Shown: positions 1 to 9,068, counted from the first letter of the stretch. The stretch: DNA of 64,000 nt from Streptomyces sp. V3I8 (GCF_030817535.1 NZ_JAUSZL010000002.1:2294001-2358000); one strand, 5' to 3'. Notes: a model not told the origin generated them from the letters alone. Made by a program: numbers and translations.

Positions 1-608
1 TCGGTGCCGACCAGGGTGTCGGGGTACGCCTGTCCGCCCCGGACCATGACCGTACGGGCCAGGTGCTCGATGTTGACCTGGTGGACGATGCCGGTGCCCG
101 GCGGGACGACCTTGAACTCGTCGAACGCGGTCTGGCCCCAGCGCAGGAACTGGTAGCGCTCCTTGTTGCGGCCGTACTCCAGCTCGACGTTCTGGCCGAA
201 GGCCTCGGCGGTGCCGAACTTGTCCGCGATGACGGAGTGGTCGATGACCAGCTCGGCCGGGGCCAGCGGGTTGATCTTGTCCGCGTCGCCGCCGAGCTCC
301 TTGACGGCCTCGCGCATGGTGGCCAGGTCCACGACACAGGGCACGCCCGTGAAGTCCTGCATGATCACGCGGGCCGGCGTGAACTGGATCTCCTGGCTGG
401 GCTGGGCCTGCGCGTCCCATCCGCCGACAGCACGGATGTGGTCGGCGGTGATGTTCGCGCCGTCCTCGGTGCGGAGCAGGTTCTCCAGCAGGATCTTGAG
501 GCTGTACGGAAGGCGGGCCGAGCCTTCCACCTTGTCCAGCCGGAAGATCTCGTACGACTCGTCACCCACACTGAGCGTGCTACGGGCGTCGAAGCTGTTC
601 GCCGACAC
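1..608 (-). CDS. acnA: aconitate hydratase, 5' part (runs off the window)
   Basis: Aconitase A, the TCA-cycle enzyme isomerising citrate and isocitrate with a [4Fe-4S] cluster. Only about the first 200 residues are present; the cluster cysteines lie beyond the window edge. The visible part matches the actinobacterial AcnA start: [20 protein letters not shown], then [38 protein letters not shown] and [18 protein letters not shown] chose the GTG at 608 because AAGGAG lies about 6 nt upstream; an in-frame ATG at 623 has no ribosome site. An inverted repeat resembling an iron box lies about 85 bp upstream. The neighbour on the other side of the intergenic region is a murA paralogue, an arrangement known in Streptomyces. 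Confidence 0.95.
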   Translation of the reverse strand, partial: MSANSFDARSTLSVGDESYEIFRLDKVEGSARLPYSLKILLENLLRTEDGANITADHIRAVGGWDAQAQPSQEIQFTPARVIMQDFTGVPCVVDLATMREAVKELGGDADKINPLAPAELVIDHSVIADKFGTAEAFGQNVELEYGRNKERYQFLRWGQTAFDEFKVVPPGTGIVHQVNIEHLARTVMVRGGQAYPDTLVGT

Positions 609-690
609 GACAGTCTCCTTCATTGATGTACGCGTACCACCGCATCCTGCCGCCACGCCCTCTTGGCCGATCCGCTAAGGTCGGGCTAAG

Positions 691-709
691 TTAGGTAACC
701 CTTACCGAA
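691..709. promoter_or_regulatory. candidate iron box (IdeR/DmdR-like) upstream of acnA
   Basis: TTAGGTAACCCTTACCGAA is a 19-bp inverted repeat with 7 of 8 arm positions paired and a CCC centre. It matches 14 of 19 positions of the actinobacterial IdeR/DmdR consensus TTAGGTTAGGCTAACCTAA. It lies 83 bp upstream of the acnA start. Iron control of aconitase is known in many bacteria; assigning this box to a DtxR-family repressor is inference. Confidence 0.45.
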
Positions 710-748
710 CGCGTAACGGTCCGGGCGGCTGCGGCACGCCCCGGCAGA

Positions 749-766
749 TATCTCGATGTCGAGATA
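749..766. promoter_or_regulatory. perfect 18-bp palindrome, candidate operator
   Basis: TATCTCGATGTCGAGATA has two perfect 8-bp arms around TG. The form resembles operators of MarR- or TetR-type dimers. It lies about 140 bp upstream of acnA and 440 bp before the DUF4236 gene. The bound regulator is unknown. Confidence 0.45.
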
Positions 767-923
767 ACTCTAGTACATGACCGCCGGACGGTCATGCCCG
801 GAGGGTGCCCGCACCCGTCCGGACCGGATCGGCGCCCGGTCCGGCGCCCCGGACCACGGGGTCGCGCGACAGGCGCGGCGGGCGGGGCAGGCGGGTCGGG
901 ACGGTGCGGAGCACGGACCGGAC

Positions 924-961
924 GGTGGCGGTGGCGGTGGCGGTGGCGGTGGCGGTGACGG
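924..961. repeat. GGTGGC hexanucleotide tandem repeat
   Basis: Five to six copies of GGTGGC followed by GGTGAC variants in intergenic DNA. A simple-sequence tract that could vary in length between strains. Confidence 0.8.
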
Positions 962-1203
962 TGACGTACGCGCCGACCCCGGTCGCCGTGCACGAGGACG
1001 CGGTCACCCAGCCGGCGAGGACCGGCACCGGTTCGCCCGCCCCTCCCACACCGGAGCGGATCCCGGCCCGGGCTCGAACCGGGACCGACCCTGAGCCGAA
1101 TCGGGGTCAATTCGGGGCCGGCCCCGGGCCGTTCGCCACCGGCGTCCGCGTACCGACCGGCATCCGGGGTATCCGACAGCGGACGCGAAGGAGGCACCCA
1201 CCC

Positions 1204-1401
1204 ATGCCGCTCACATTCCGCAAGAGCTTCCGGATCCTGCCCGGTGTACGGCTGAACATCAACCGGAAGTCGTGGTCCATCACCACGGGCGGCCGCAACG
1301 GCCCGAAGCAGACGCACAGCAGCACGGGACGCCGGACCACCTCGATGGACCTGCCCGGCCCCTTCGGCTGGCGCCGCACCACGCGCAGCAAGCGCCACTG
1401 A
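1204..1401 (+). CDS. DUF4236 domain protein
   Basis: A 65-residue protein with the DUF4236 signature: LTFRKSFRILPGVRLNINRK, then a central SWSITTGG and a C-terminal SMDLPGPFGWRR, matching the family pattern of RFRKS-(F/I)-x-(L/I)-xPGxRLN followed by a small beta-rich core. The family is widespread, often fused to other domains or free-standing, and its function is unknown. A strong ribosome site (GAAGGAGG) sits 8 nt upstream of the ATG. No signal peptide or membrane segment. It stands alone between acnA and the murA paralogue. Confidence 0.85.
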   Translation: MPLTFRKSFRILPGVRLNINRKSWSITTGGRNGPKQTHSSTGRRTTSMDLPGPFGWRRTTRSKRH

Positions 1402-1461
1402 GGCGCCGTCACCCCGGCCCCCATCCCGACACTCACCCCAATGGCCCCGCCAGGATGCGGC

Positions 1462-1477
1462 ATCTCATATGTGAGAT
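1462..1477. promoter_or_regulatory. palindrome directly upstream of the HTH-MurA gene
   Basis: ATCTCA-TATG-TGAGAT has perfect 6-bp arms and ends 11 nt before the ATG of the next gene, where a ribosome site would normally be. No good Shine-Dalgarno is visible. It is well placed as an autoregulatory operator for the N-terminal helix-turn-helix of that protein (inference). Confidence 0.45.
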
Positions 1478-1488
1478 AGCCTGCCGTC

Positions 1489-3018
1489 ATGGCAGACGAC
1501 TACCTCGTACGCATCGGCAAGCTCATCCGTGACGCCCGTCAGCATCGGGGCTGGACACAGGCGCAGCTGGCCGAGGCACTCGGCACCAGCCAGAGTGCGG
1601 TGAACCGTATCGAGCGCGGCAACCAAAACATCAGCCTTGAGATGATCGCTCGAATCGGTGAAGCACTGGACAGTGAGATCGTCTCGCTCGGCTACGCGGG
1701 CCCGATGCACCTGCGTGTGGTCGGCGGACGCCGTCTGTCCGGCTCGATCGACGTGAAGACCAGCAAGAACGCGTGCGTGGCGCTGCTCTGCGCGACCCTC
1801 CTGAACCGGGGCCGCACGGTGCTGCGCCGCGTCGCGCGCATCGAGGAGGTGTACCGCCTTCTGGAGGTGCTGGGCTCCATCGGCGTACGCACCCGGTGGA
1901 TCAACGGTGGCGTGGACCTGGAGATCGTGCCGCCGGCCGAGCTGGACATGGCGTCCATCGACGAGACGGCGGCCCGCCGCACCCGCTCGATCATCATGTT
2001 CCTGGGCCCGCTGCTGCACCGCATGGACGGCTTCAAGCTGCCGTACGCGGGCGGCTGCGACCTCGGCACCCGCACGATCGAGCCGCACATGATCGCCCTG
2101 CGCCGGTTCGGCCTGGACATCGCGGCCACCGAGGGCATGTACCACGCCCGCGTGGACCACACGGTGACCCCGGGGCGCCCCATCGTGCTGACCGAGCGCG
2201 GCGACACGGTGACCGAGAACGCGCTGCTGGCCGCCGCCCGCCACGACGGCACGACCGTCATCCGCAACGCCTCCTCCAACTACATGGTCCAGGACCTCTG
2301 CTTCTTCCTGGAGGCCCTCGGCGTCCGGGTGGAGGGCATCGGCACCACCACCCTCACCGTGCACGGCGTGCCGAACATCGACGTGGACGTGGACTACTCG
2401 CCGTCCGAGGACCCGGTCGAGGCGATGAGCCTGCTGGCCGCCGCGGTCGTCACCGAGTCCGAGCTGACCGTGCGCCGGGTGCCGATCGAGTTCCTGGAGA
2501 TCGAGCTGGCGGTCCTGGAGGAGATGGGCCTCGACCACGACCGCACGCCGGAGTACGTCGCCGACAACGGCCGCACGCGCCTGGTGGACCTCACGGTCCG
2601 GCCCTCCAAGCTGGAGGCGCCGATCGACAAGATCCACCCGATGCCGTTCCCAGGCCTGAACATCGACAACGTCCCGTTCTTCGCGGCGATCGCGGCGTCC
2701 GCGCAGGGCCAGACGCTGATCCACGACTGGGTCTACGACAACCGCGCGATCTACCTCACGGACCTGAACCGCCTCGGCGGCCGCCTCCAGCTCCTCGACC
2801 CGCACCGCGTCCTGGTGGAGGGCCCCACCCGCTGGCGGGCCGCGGAGATGATGTGCCCGCCGGCCCTGCGCCCCGCGGTGGTCGTCCTGCTGGCGATGAT
2901 GGCGGCGGAGGGCACGTCGGTCCTGCGCAACGTGTACGTCATCAACCGCGGCTACGAGGACCTGGCGGAGCGGCTGAACTCGGTGGGGGCGCAGATCGAG
3001 ATCTTCCGGGACATCTGA
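1489..3018 (+). CDS. murA2: UDP-N-acetylglucosamine 1-carboxyvinyltransferase paralogue with N-terminal XRE helix-turn-helix
   Basis: A 509-residue fusion. Residues 8-62 form an XRE-type helix-turn-helix (RDARQHRGWTQAQLAEALG, SQSAVNRIERG). Residues 75-505 are an EPSP-synthase/MurA fold, which transfers enolpyruvate to UDP-GlcNAc in the first committed step of peptidoglycan synthesis. The UDP-GlcNAc-binding Lys-Asn pair (SKNA, K93/N94) and the catalytic Cys loop (AGGCDLGTRTIEPH, C190) are both kept, so it may be active. A housekeeping MurA normally lacks the DNA-binding domain, so this is an additional, regulator-fused form known from Streptomyces. The start is the ATG immediately before the HTH; a palindrome lies just upstream. 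Confidence 0.9.
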   Translation: MADDYLVRIGKLIRDARQHRGWTQAQLAEALGTSQSAVNRIERGNQNISLEMIARIGEALDSEIVSLGYAGPMHLRVVGGRRLSGSIDVKTSKNACVALLCATLLNRGRTVLRRVARIEEVYRLLEVLGSIGVRTRWINGGVDLEIVPPAELDMASIDETAARRTRSIIMFLGPLLHRMDGFKLPYAGGCDLGTRTIEPHMIALRRFGLDIAATEGMYHARVDHTVTPGRPIVLTERGDTVTENALLAAARHDGTTVIRNASSNYMVQDLCFFLEALGVRVEGIGTTTLTVHGVPNIDVDVDYSPSEDPVEAMSLLAAAVVTESELTVRRVPIEFLEIELAVLEEMGLDHDRTPEYVADNGRTRLVDLTVRPSKLEAPIDKIHPMPFPGLNIDNVPFFAAIAASAQGQTLIHDWVYDNRAIYLTDLNRLGGRLQLLDPHRVLVEGPTRWRAAEMMCPPALRPAVVVLLAMMAAEGTSVLRNVYVINRGYEDLAERLNSVGAQIEIFRDI

Positions 3019-3041
3019 GAGCCTGCGGAAAAGGCACCTCT

Positions 3042-3083
3042 ACACCCCACCTTAACTGGACGAACGCGAGAGAGGTGGGGTGT
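3042..3083 (+). terminator. stem-loop after murA2
   Basis: An 11-bp perfect stem (ACACCCCACCT pairing with AGGTGGGGTGT) around a 20-nt loop, 24 nt after the stop codon, with a short T run about 15 nt further on. Probably the terminator of murA2. Confidence 0.6.
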
Positions 3084-3247
3084 GACGGAGTCTCTGGGAC
3101 ATTTTTGGGACTTTGAACCGGCGGCACCGGGTCAGGGTGAGGACGGCCGCGGCGATTGACGTCATCATCCGATTCGGGCCACGCCGAGAAGCCTCAGCGG
3201 TCGTCGATGCCGGGCCCGAAGAGCGGGAACGCCTGTCTCTCCCGCGG

Positions 3248-3928
3248 TCAGGTGGCCACACGTTCTCCGGCGACGAACTTCTCCACGAACTCCCGTGCCC
3301 GCCGGTCGAGATCGGCGTACTGGGCCTCTCGCTCAGCGCCCGTGACCGCTTCGCCGACCAGGAGGTTGCCTTCGGCGTCGACGCGTTGCGGGCGCTCCTC
3401 CGCGTCGGTGAGCAGGCCGACGGTGGAATGGGAGAAGCCGCAGTAGTAGGCGATGCCCTCACTCAGATTGGTCTCCAGGAGGGTTTGCATCCCCTCCACG
3501 ACGGGGTCGTCGGCAGTGGCGCCGGCCAGGCCCAGCCACAGCATGCGCTTGCCGGCGAGGCGGGGCCTGCTGCGGCCGTAGGCGAACCCGTAGTTCCACA
3601 CGCGGTCGATCCACCCCTTGAGGATGGCGGGCGTGCTCTGCCAGTACACCGGGAAGACAGCGACGACGAGGTCGGCGTCGAGGATGCGCCGCATATGTGC
3701 TTGCGTTTCGTCCGAGTAGGCCTTTTCCCTGTTGCCCCAGTCCGGCTGGTCCGAGCCGGTCATCCGCGGGTCGAAACCCTCGGCGTGCAGGTCCAGCAGG
3801 TCGATGCGGTATCCGGCGGTTTCGAGCCTGGTGGCGACACGGCGGGCCGTGTGCGAGGTGAGGGAATCGGTGCGGTGGTGTGCGACGACCACGAGGGCTG
3901 TTCCGGCACGGCTGTCCTGCTGCGTCAC
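3248..3928 (-). CDS. flavodoxin-fold NAD(P)H:quinone oxidoreductase
   Basis: A 226-residue Flavodoxin_2 family protein (MdaB/KefF type), expected to bind FMN or FAD and reduce quinones with two electrons from NAD(P)H. Evidence: N-terminal beta strand ALVVVAHH, the central PVYWQSTPAILKGWIDRVWN (the active-site loop typical of the family), YGFAYG shortly after, and GLAGAT. GTG at 3928 has GGGAG upstream. It is divergent from an AraC regulator 108 bp away, the usual layout for a regulator controlling a stress-induced oxidoreductase. Substrate unknown. Confidence 0.85.
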   Translation of the reverse strand: MTQQDSRAGTALVVVAHHRTDSLTSHTARRVATRLETAGYRIDLLDLHAEGFDPRMTGSDQPDWGNREKAYSDETQAHMRRILDADLVVAVFPVYWQSTPAILKGWIDRVWNYGFAYGRSRPRLAGKRMLWLGLAGATADDPVVEGMQTLLETNLSEGIAYYCGFSHSTVGLLTDAEERPQRVDAEGNLLVGEAVTGAEREAQYADLDRRAREFVEKFVAGERVAT

Positions 3929-4036
3929 GGTGTCTCCCGGCTGGGCTCGGCGATTCGACTCGACGAGTCCAGTACAGCCGCGGCGGCATAGATGATCCAT
4001 GGGAGAAACACTCCGATACATAGGAGATCGTCTACG

Positions 4037-4990
4037 ATGCGTTCCGTGGATCCCTTGAGTTCGCTCCTGAGCGGCATTCGGGCCGAGGGGTCGGTCGTCA
4101 GCCACGCCGTGCTGACGGCGCCCTGGACGATTCGCTTCGCCGACGACGCACCGCTCACCATGATCAGCGTGCTGCGCGGCGGGGGCACCCTGTTGCTGCC
4201 CGACGGCACCGAGCGAGCGGTCGGCTTGGGCGACACGGCCATCGTGCGCGGTCCCGCGCCGTTCCATCTCGCGGACCATCCCACCGCTGTCCACAGCTCC
4301 CCTGCCACGTACGAGATCGCATGCTTCACCACGGGCACCGAGCCCACCGCCCAGGAACTCGGCGGTATCCGTTGGGGCTCCGACTCCAAGGAGGCGACCG
4401 CGCTGATCGTGGGTGCCTACCGCGCCTCGGGCCACCGCCACGAGCGGCTCCTGCGGGCCCTGCCGCCTGTCCTGGTGGTCAAGGAGGACGTCGAGGTCTG
4501 CGCATGGCTGGAGACGGCCGCTGCCGACGCCGCCCGTCTCTCGGCCGGTTCGCAGGCGCTGATGGACCGGCTCCTCGACTGGGCCCTGGTGTGCACCTTG
4601 CGCAGTTGGTTCGAACAGGCCGGCGCTGACGCGCCCAGTTGGTACCGGGGCCTTGCCGACCCGGTCCTCGCCCCCGCCCTGCAAGCCTTCCACGACCGGC
4701 CCGCCGGGGCCTGGACGGTGGCGTCGCTGGCCACGCGGAGCGGCGTCTCACGGGCGCTGTTCGCCAAGCGCTTCACCCAGCTGATGGGCCGTCCGCCCCT
4801 CGCCTACCTCACACAGTGCCGCATGGACGAGGCCGAGGCGCTTCTGGCCGACACCGACCTCAGCATCGCCCGGATCGGTAAGTCCGTCGGCTATGCCGAC
4901 GCCTTCGGCTTCAGCGCCGCGTTCAAACGGCACAAAGGCCTGAGCCCCAGCACGTTCCGCGCCGCCGCAGCCGGGGCGCCGCGAACCTGA
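4037..4990 (+). CDS. AraC family transcriptional regulator (cupin + HTH)
   Basis: A 317-residue activator-type regulator. The N-terminal half is a cupin-like sensing domain (MISVLRGGGTLLLPDGTE, GLGDTAIVRGPAPFHLAD). The C-terminal 100 residues carry the double AraC helix-turn-helix (WTVASLATRSGVSRALFAKR and IARIGKSVGYADAFGFSAAF). I chose the ATG at 4037, preceded by AGGAG, over an in-frame ATG at 3992. Divergent from the flavodoxin-fold oxidoreductase, which it probably controls (inference from position). Confidence 0.85.
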   Translation: MRSVDPLSSLLSGIRAEGSVVSHAVLTAPWTIRFADDAPLTMISVLRGGGTLLLPDGTERAVGLGDTAIVRGPAPFHLADHPTAVHSSPATYEIACFTTGTEPTAQELGGIRWGSDSKEATALIVGAYRASGHRHERLLRALPPVLVVKEDVEVCAWLETAAADAARLSAGSQALMDRLLDWALVCTLRSWFEQAGADAPSWYRGLADPVLAPALQAFHDRPAGAWTVASLATRSGVSRALFAKRFTQLMGRPPLAYLTQCRMDEAEALLADTDLSIARIGKSVGYADAFGFSAAFKRHKGLSPSTFRAAAAGAPRT

Positions 4991-5146
4991 AACAGCTGGA
5001 AGATCATTCGCACAGGTCAATGGTGATCAGCCACTCATCGCGGCAGGTCACCGCATTCGCTGGTCCCTTCCGGGACAGCTGCGCTGCGAGGGCGGGGCGG
5101 GCGCTCGGCGCGCAGGGCTCGGCGCGGGGAGCCCCGCGTGGAGCGC

Positions 5147-5596
5147 TCAGCGCTGGAGCTTCATTCCCTTCGGCGAGGTGAGGCCCTTCTCGGGGTGGGC
5201 GCGGAGCGTCGCCGTCCACACGGTGGGCGGGCAGGAGGTGCCGTTGGGGTGCTGCTCCGTCAGCTCGGCCCGGGTCCCGTCCTCGACGACCGTGTCGCCG
5301 CTCTTCGTGGAGGTCACCGTGAGCCGCACCGGCACGCTGGTCGCGCCTACGTCGTCGGGGAGCCGGACCGTCAGCGGGACGAACGGGTCGTCGGGGTCGC
5401 CCGACGACCGCTCCTCGCAGGTGTCGTCCACGCACAGCCGGATCATCGCCTCGTCCGGGCCGCCGAAGTCGGCGGCCCGCCACACGGCGGACACCTGCGA
5501 GTCCGCGTCGGCCTGCCGGCACGGCATGTCCTGGCCGAACACCGAGCATCCGGTCAGGGCCAGCGCCGGCAGCGAAGCGAGAAGGGCCCGGCGCAT
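5147..5596 (-). CDS. putative secreted lipoprotein of unknown function
   Basis: A 149-residue protein with a lipoprotein signal peptide: MRRALLASLPALALTGC, lipobox LTGC with the acylated Cys at residue 17. The mature part has several cysteines (PCRQAD, CVDDTCEER, TSCPPTVW) that may form disulphides, and a predicted beta-rich body with VPLTVRLPDDVG and VPVRLTVTSTKSG. No family recognised. ATG at 5596 is preceded by GAGGAG. Likely anchored to the outer face of the membrane. Confidence 0.75.
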   Translation of the reverse strand: MRRALLASLPALALTGCSVFGQDMPCRQADADSQVSAVWRAADFGGPDEAMIRLCVDDTCEERSSGDPDDPFVPLTVRLPDDVGATSVPVRLTVTSTKSGDTVVEDGTRAELTEQHPNGTSCPPTVWTATLRAHPEKGLTSPKGMKLQR

Positions 5597-5813
5597 GTCG
5601 ACTCCTCGCTGCGTACGGTGCCGGGGAAGGCACTTGGGAAGGCGCTGGGGGACGCCGGGGGGACGCTGGGTGAGACTGTCGACGCGGCGACCAGCGTCCG
5701 CCATCGGCAGCCCTTGGCCCGCAAGTACAGCATCTGCGGCCGGCTCACGCTCTTCGGCGGCCTGCTGCGCCGGGAGTCGGACGGGACGGTCGAGATCCGT
5801 GTGACCTCGTGAA

Positions 5814-5845
5814 GCGCGGGGTCCGGAACGGTCCGGACCCCGCGC
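5814..5845 (-). terminator. strong terminator of the secreted hydrolase gene
   Basis: A perfect 14-bp GC stem (GCGCGGGGTCCGGA with its complement) closed by a 4-nt loop, 50 nt downstream of the stop at 5895 on the minus strand. No T tract, as is common in Streptomyces. Confidence 0.85.
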
Positions 5846-5894
5846 CCGGACCCCGCAGCACAGCAGGGCGCTCACGCCCCCTCGTACCTCGTGC

Positions 5895-8681
5895 TCACGG
5901 TTTGTCGAGCACCGTCCCCGTCAGCACCGGCCTGTCGGGCAGCGGCCTGGCGTTGTCGTCGGTCAGCGCGAGGCGCATCGACTCCGTGGGCTCGGCCACC
6001 TGGTCCCGCACGGTCGGCACGGCGAAGTCCACACCGGTGCTCCCGGGCGGGATGTTCAGCCACACCCACAGGTTCGCGTCGGACAGCGGCCGCTCGGGGT
6101 CGGGCACGTCACCGGACCACTCCTCGAGCCACTGCGGGTCCACGTCCTTGGTGGACAGTTCGGCGCCCTCGGCGGCCGGGAGCACCCGCACCGGCTGCCA
6201 GATGTCCACCGCCGCGGGCGCGTCCAGGGACAGCCGCCAGGTCAGCGTCTCCCCCTCGGTCACCCGGTCCGCGACCGGCGACAGGGTGATCACCGGTTCG
6301 GGGTCGTCGTTCTCGACGGTGACCCCGCCCCGGTGCTTGCCGACGACGGCGCCCCGGACGGCCTTGACGGCGATGGCATGGTCCACGTCGCCGCCGTAGA
6401 CCGTGTCGCCCTTCACCTCGACCGGTACGTCGATCGCGTCGCTGCCGGGCCGTACGGTCACCAGGCGGTTCTCGCTCCGGCCGCTGTCCGGGGCGAGGAC
6501 GTACACGCGGACCTGCCCGCTGCCGTGGCCGGAGATCTCGACCGGGATCCGGTAGGTGCGGGTGCCGGAGTCGCCCTCCTCGACGGTCGTGCGGCCCACG
6601 TCGACACGCGGCAGTGCGGCCGCCCGCACCGCCGGTGTGCCCGGCGCCCAGCCCCAGGCGTCCATCAGCCAGACCCGTCCGGACCGCGAACGGGGCGTCA
6701 GTTCAAGGGACTCGACATGTCTGAGATCGAGGCCGGCCCGGGTCGCGGCCGACAGCGGGACGCGCAGTTCCTGAGCCCAGTAGGAGGCGGTGTCCGAAGA
6801 GCCCGGGAGCCCGTCCACCTGGGCCGCACCCAGCGTCGCCCGACGGCCGGAGGAGTCGGTGACGGACACGTCGAACCTCGTGCCGGTCGTGTTCGGCGGT
6901 ACGAAGACCCGGAGCGCGAGCTTCCGGGAGCTGCGCAGGGAGAGCGGCTCGGCCGCGGTGATACGCGCGGCCGTGCCCGGCGCGGACCACGTCAGGTCCA
7001 CCGCGCTGCGGCCGGTCTCCCGTTCCGTCTCCCACGACGCGAAGTGCGGTGACGATCCGGGGGTCTCCGGGTCCAGACAGGCCACGGCCGGGTCGGGGTC
7101 GACCGCCGAACACAGCCGGGCGCCGGCGCCGGTCACCTTCGCCCCGCCGTCCGGCAGGAAACCGCCGCTGCGGCGGCCGCCGACCGCGTGGGTCAGCGCC
7201 CGGGCCGGGTCCGCGGACGGGGCCCGCCGGCCGGAACCGTCGAGCAGCGGACGCACCCGGTCGTCCCCGGCGAGGAAGAGCCGGGCCGCGGCGGCGATGT
7301 ACGTGGCGCCCGCCTTGTGCTGCTGGGCGGCGGTCAGCCGGGTCGCGGCGCCCGGCGCGCACACCGGGTCCGGCTGCTCGGGATCGGTCCTGAAGTCGTC
7401 CCTGGCCGGTGCGACGGCCTCGCCCGGGGTCCACTCGCTGTTGAAGTAGTTGTGGTTGGCGCCGACCAGGTAGACCGCGCTGTGCAGCGCCGTGCCCCGG
7501 CCGGTCCCGCGCGTCCCGTCGACGAAGTTCTCGCCCTGCAGGTCCCACACGTCGCCGTCGCAGCCCGGCAGCAGCGTCACGGACGGCACGTCGGCGACCG
7601 GATTCTGGCCGAAGATCGTCGGTCCGATCAGCACCGTCCCGCGCACCTTCCAGCGCACCGGGCCCCGGTAGCCGTCCTCGGCGGCCGGCGGCGGGTAGAG
7701 GCTGTCCATGGCGGCCCGGTTGACGCCCTCGCCACCGCGCGAGTGTCCGACGAGCAGGACACGGGAGAGGTCCGCCTTCGGCGCCTCGCGTACGACGGCC
7801 GGGGCGGCGGAGCGGTGGGCGGTCCAGTCGGCCCAGTGGGCGAGGTGCTGCCGTACCAGCGAGGAACGTGCCTGCGCGCCGGCGTCCTCGGCCTCCCCGT
7901 CCTGGGCGTTGATGCCGTTCGCCGAGATCGACACCGTCACATAGCCCTGGGAGGCCAGCAGTTGCTGGTCGCGCAGGTAGCCCAGGTGGCTCGGGATCGG
8001 CTTGTAGCCGTCCGTACAGGGCCAGTCGCCGCTCACGTCGTCCTCGGAGCCCGGCTTGTAGCAGGTGTTGTGGCGGCCGTGCAGGAACAGCGCGAGCGGC
8101 CGGCTGCCGGTGGCACCCTTCGGCGCCACCACCTCGGCGGTCATCTCCACCGGGGTGTCGAACCCGGGCAGGCGCACCGGGTCGAGTTCGTACTGTCCGG
8201 TGACCGTGCGGTACGAGCCGGGTCCGCCCGGGTCGACGCCGTTCGCCGGCGCCTGCGGGGGCATCCGTGCCACGTGCGAGCCGGGTTTGCGCGTGTCGTC
8301 GGCCGCCGCGTCCAGCCGGCGCCCCGCGGCCGTCACCTGGAGGTCCGTCAGCTGCTCGGACCGCGCCTCGCCGAGGGCGAGCCGGAAGGTCCGTCCGTCC
8401 CTCGCCGGCTTCGGGATCCCGAGCAGCCGGTCCCCGGTGCGGAACTCGACCCGCGCGTCCCCCATGGGCACAGCCTCCGGCGCACGCCAGACCAGCTCAC
8501 GCGCCCCGCCCGCCCCGTCGATCCGCCATCCCGGCGGAAGCGGGTTGTCGTCCGCCCTGTCGTCCTTCGCGCTCAGCAGGCCGGACTCGTGCGGCTGTTC
8601 GGCCTGTGCCGGTCCGGACGGGCCCGCCAGGGCCGCCAGCACCGCCACGGCGGTCACACCTATTCGCCGGGTACGGATCAA
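5895..8681 (-). CDS. large secreted alpha/beta hydrolase with C-terminal Calx-beta-like domains
   Basis: About 928 residues. A Sec-type signal (RTRRIGVTAVAVLAALAG...PAQAEQ) is followed by an alpha/beta-hydrolase domain: an oxyanion-loop-like FLHGRHNTCY and the nucleophile elbow GHSRGG (Ser about 314). The C-terminal third has two repeats of Calx-beta character (VEEGDSGTRTYRIPVEISG with GVTVENDDPEP; VTEGETLTWRLSLDAP), typical of extracellular adhesion modules. Its substrate cannot be named. I favour a TTG start at 8681 because AGGAGAGG lies just upstream and the signal peptide then starts the protein; an in-frame GTG at 8744 adds 21 residues but has no ribosome site. Confidence 0.8.
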   Translation of the reverse strand: MIRTRRIGVTAVAVLAALAGPSGPAQAEQPHESGLLSAKDDRADDNPLPPGWRIDGAGGARELVWRAPEAVPMGDARVEFRTGDRLLGIPKPARDGRTFRLALGEARSEQLTDLQVTAAGRRLDAAADDTRKPGSHVARMPPQAPANGVDPGGPGSYRTVTGQYELDPVRLPGFDTPVEMTAEVVAPKGATGSRPLALFLHGRHNTCYKPGSEDDVSGDWPCTDGYKPIPSHLGYLRDQQLLASQGYVTVSISANGINAQDGEAEDAGAQARSSLVRQHLAHWADWTAHRSAAPAVVREAPKADLSRVLLVGHSRGGEGVNRAAMDSLYPPPAAEDGYRGPVRWKVRGTVLIGPTIFGQNPVADVPSVTLLPGCDGDVWDLQGENFVDGTRGTGRGTALHSAVYLVGANHNYFNSEWTPGEAVAPARDDFRTDPEQPDPVCAPGAATRLTAAQQHKAGATYIAAAARLFLAGDDRVRPLLDGSGRRAPSADPARALTHAVGGRRSGGFLPDGGAKVTGAGARLCSAVDPDPAVACLDPETPGSSPHFASWETERETGRSAVDLTWSAPGTAARITAAEPLSLRSSRKLALRVFVPPNTTGTRFDVSVTDSSGRRATLGAAQVDGLPGSSDTASYWAQELRVPLSAATRAGLDLRHVESLELTPRSRSGRVWLMDAWGWAPGTPAVRAAALPRVDVGRTTVEEGDSGTRTYRIPVEISGHGSGQVRVYVLAPDSGRSENRLVTVRPGSDAIDVPVEVKGDTVYGGDVDHAIAVKAVRGAVVGKHRGGVTVENDDPEPVITLSPVADRVTEGETLTWRLSLDAPAAVDIWQPVRVLPAAEGAELSTKDVDPQWLEEWSGDVPDPERPLSDANLWVWLNIPPGSTGVDFAVPTVRDQVAEPTESMRLALTDDNARPLPDRPVLTGTVLDKP

Positions 8682-9068
8682 TGATCCTCTCCTCGCCACC
8701 CTGTACGCAGACCTCCCGTCGGTCCCGGGCGCCTCTCGCGTCACCTAGGACGGGAGAGGAGCGCCTGTGGGTTGTCTGTGAGGAGACGCCGGCAGCGGGC
8801 GGGCGACGCGATCAGGCCAGTGCGGCCGAGCGCTCTCCGGCTCTCGGAGACACTCCGGTACGTCGTCGCGCGGCCCGAACACCCCGGGCACCTCCTCCTG
8901 CAATCACAGGTCCCGTCCGTCCCGGGCTCGTCCGTACGCCGTCCGTGTGTTGTCCGCGTGTTGTCACGCTTCCCGTCCGGCTGTTCCGATGAGTCCGCGG
9001 TGAGCGCATGGTCTATCCGTACGGACGACGAAAACGCCGTCCGACTCTCGCGCACGTGGAGGCCCACC
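8682..9068. other. intergenic region between hydrolase and DUF5999 genes
   Basis: About 390 bp upstream of two divergent genes. No gene is supported; it should contain promoters for both. No distinct palindrome was recognised. Confidence 0.5.

Larger units (their letters stand above)
609..1203. other. intergenic region between acnA and the DUF4236 gene
   Basis: About 595 bp without a convincing gene. Open frames here are long only because of GC richness, and their translations are Gly/Arg/Pro-rich. It holds two palindromes near acnA (691-709 and 749-766) and a GGTGGC tandem repeat (924-961). Confidence 0.6.

Noticed and set aside
777-1094. Long plus-strand open frame over the GGTGGC repeat
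   Set aside because: The translation is a poly-Gly/Arg/Pro string with no ribosome site; it results from GC richness and the repeat.
5138-5812. Plus-strand frame ending just before the strong hairpin at 5814
   Set aside because: Mostly antisense to the lipoprotein gene and without family features. The hairpin is explained as terminator of the minus-strand hydrolase gene.
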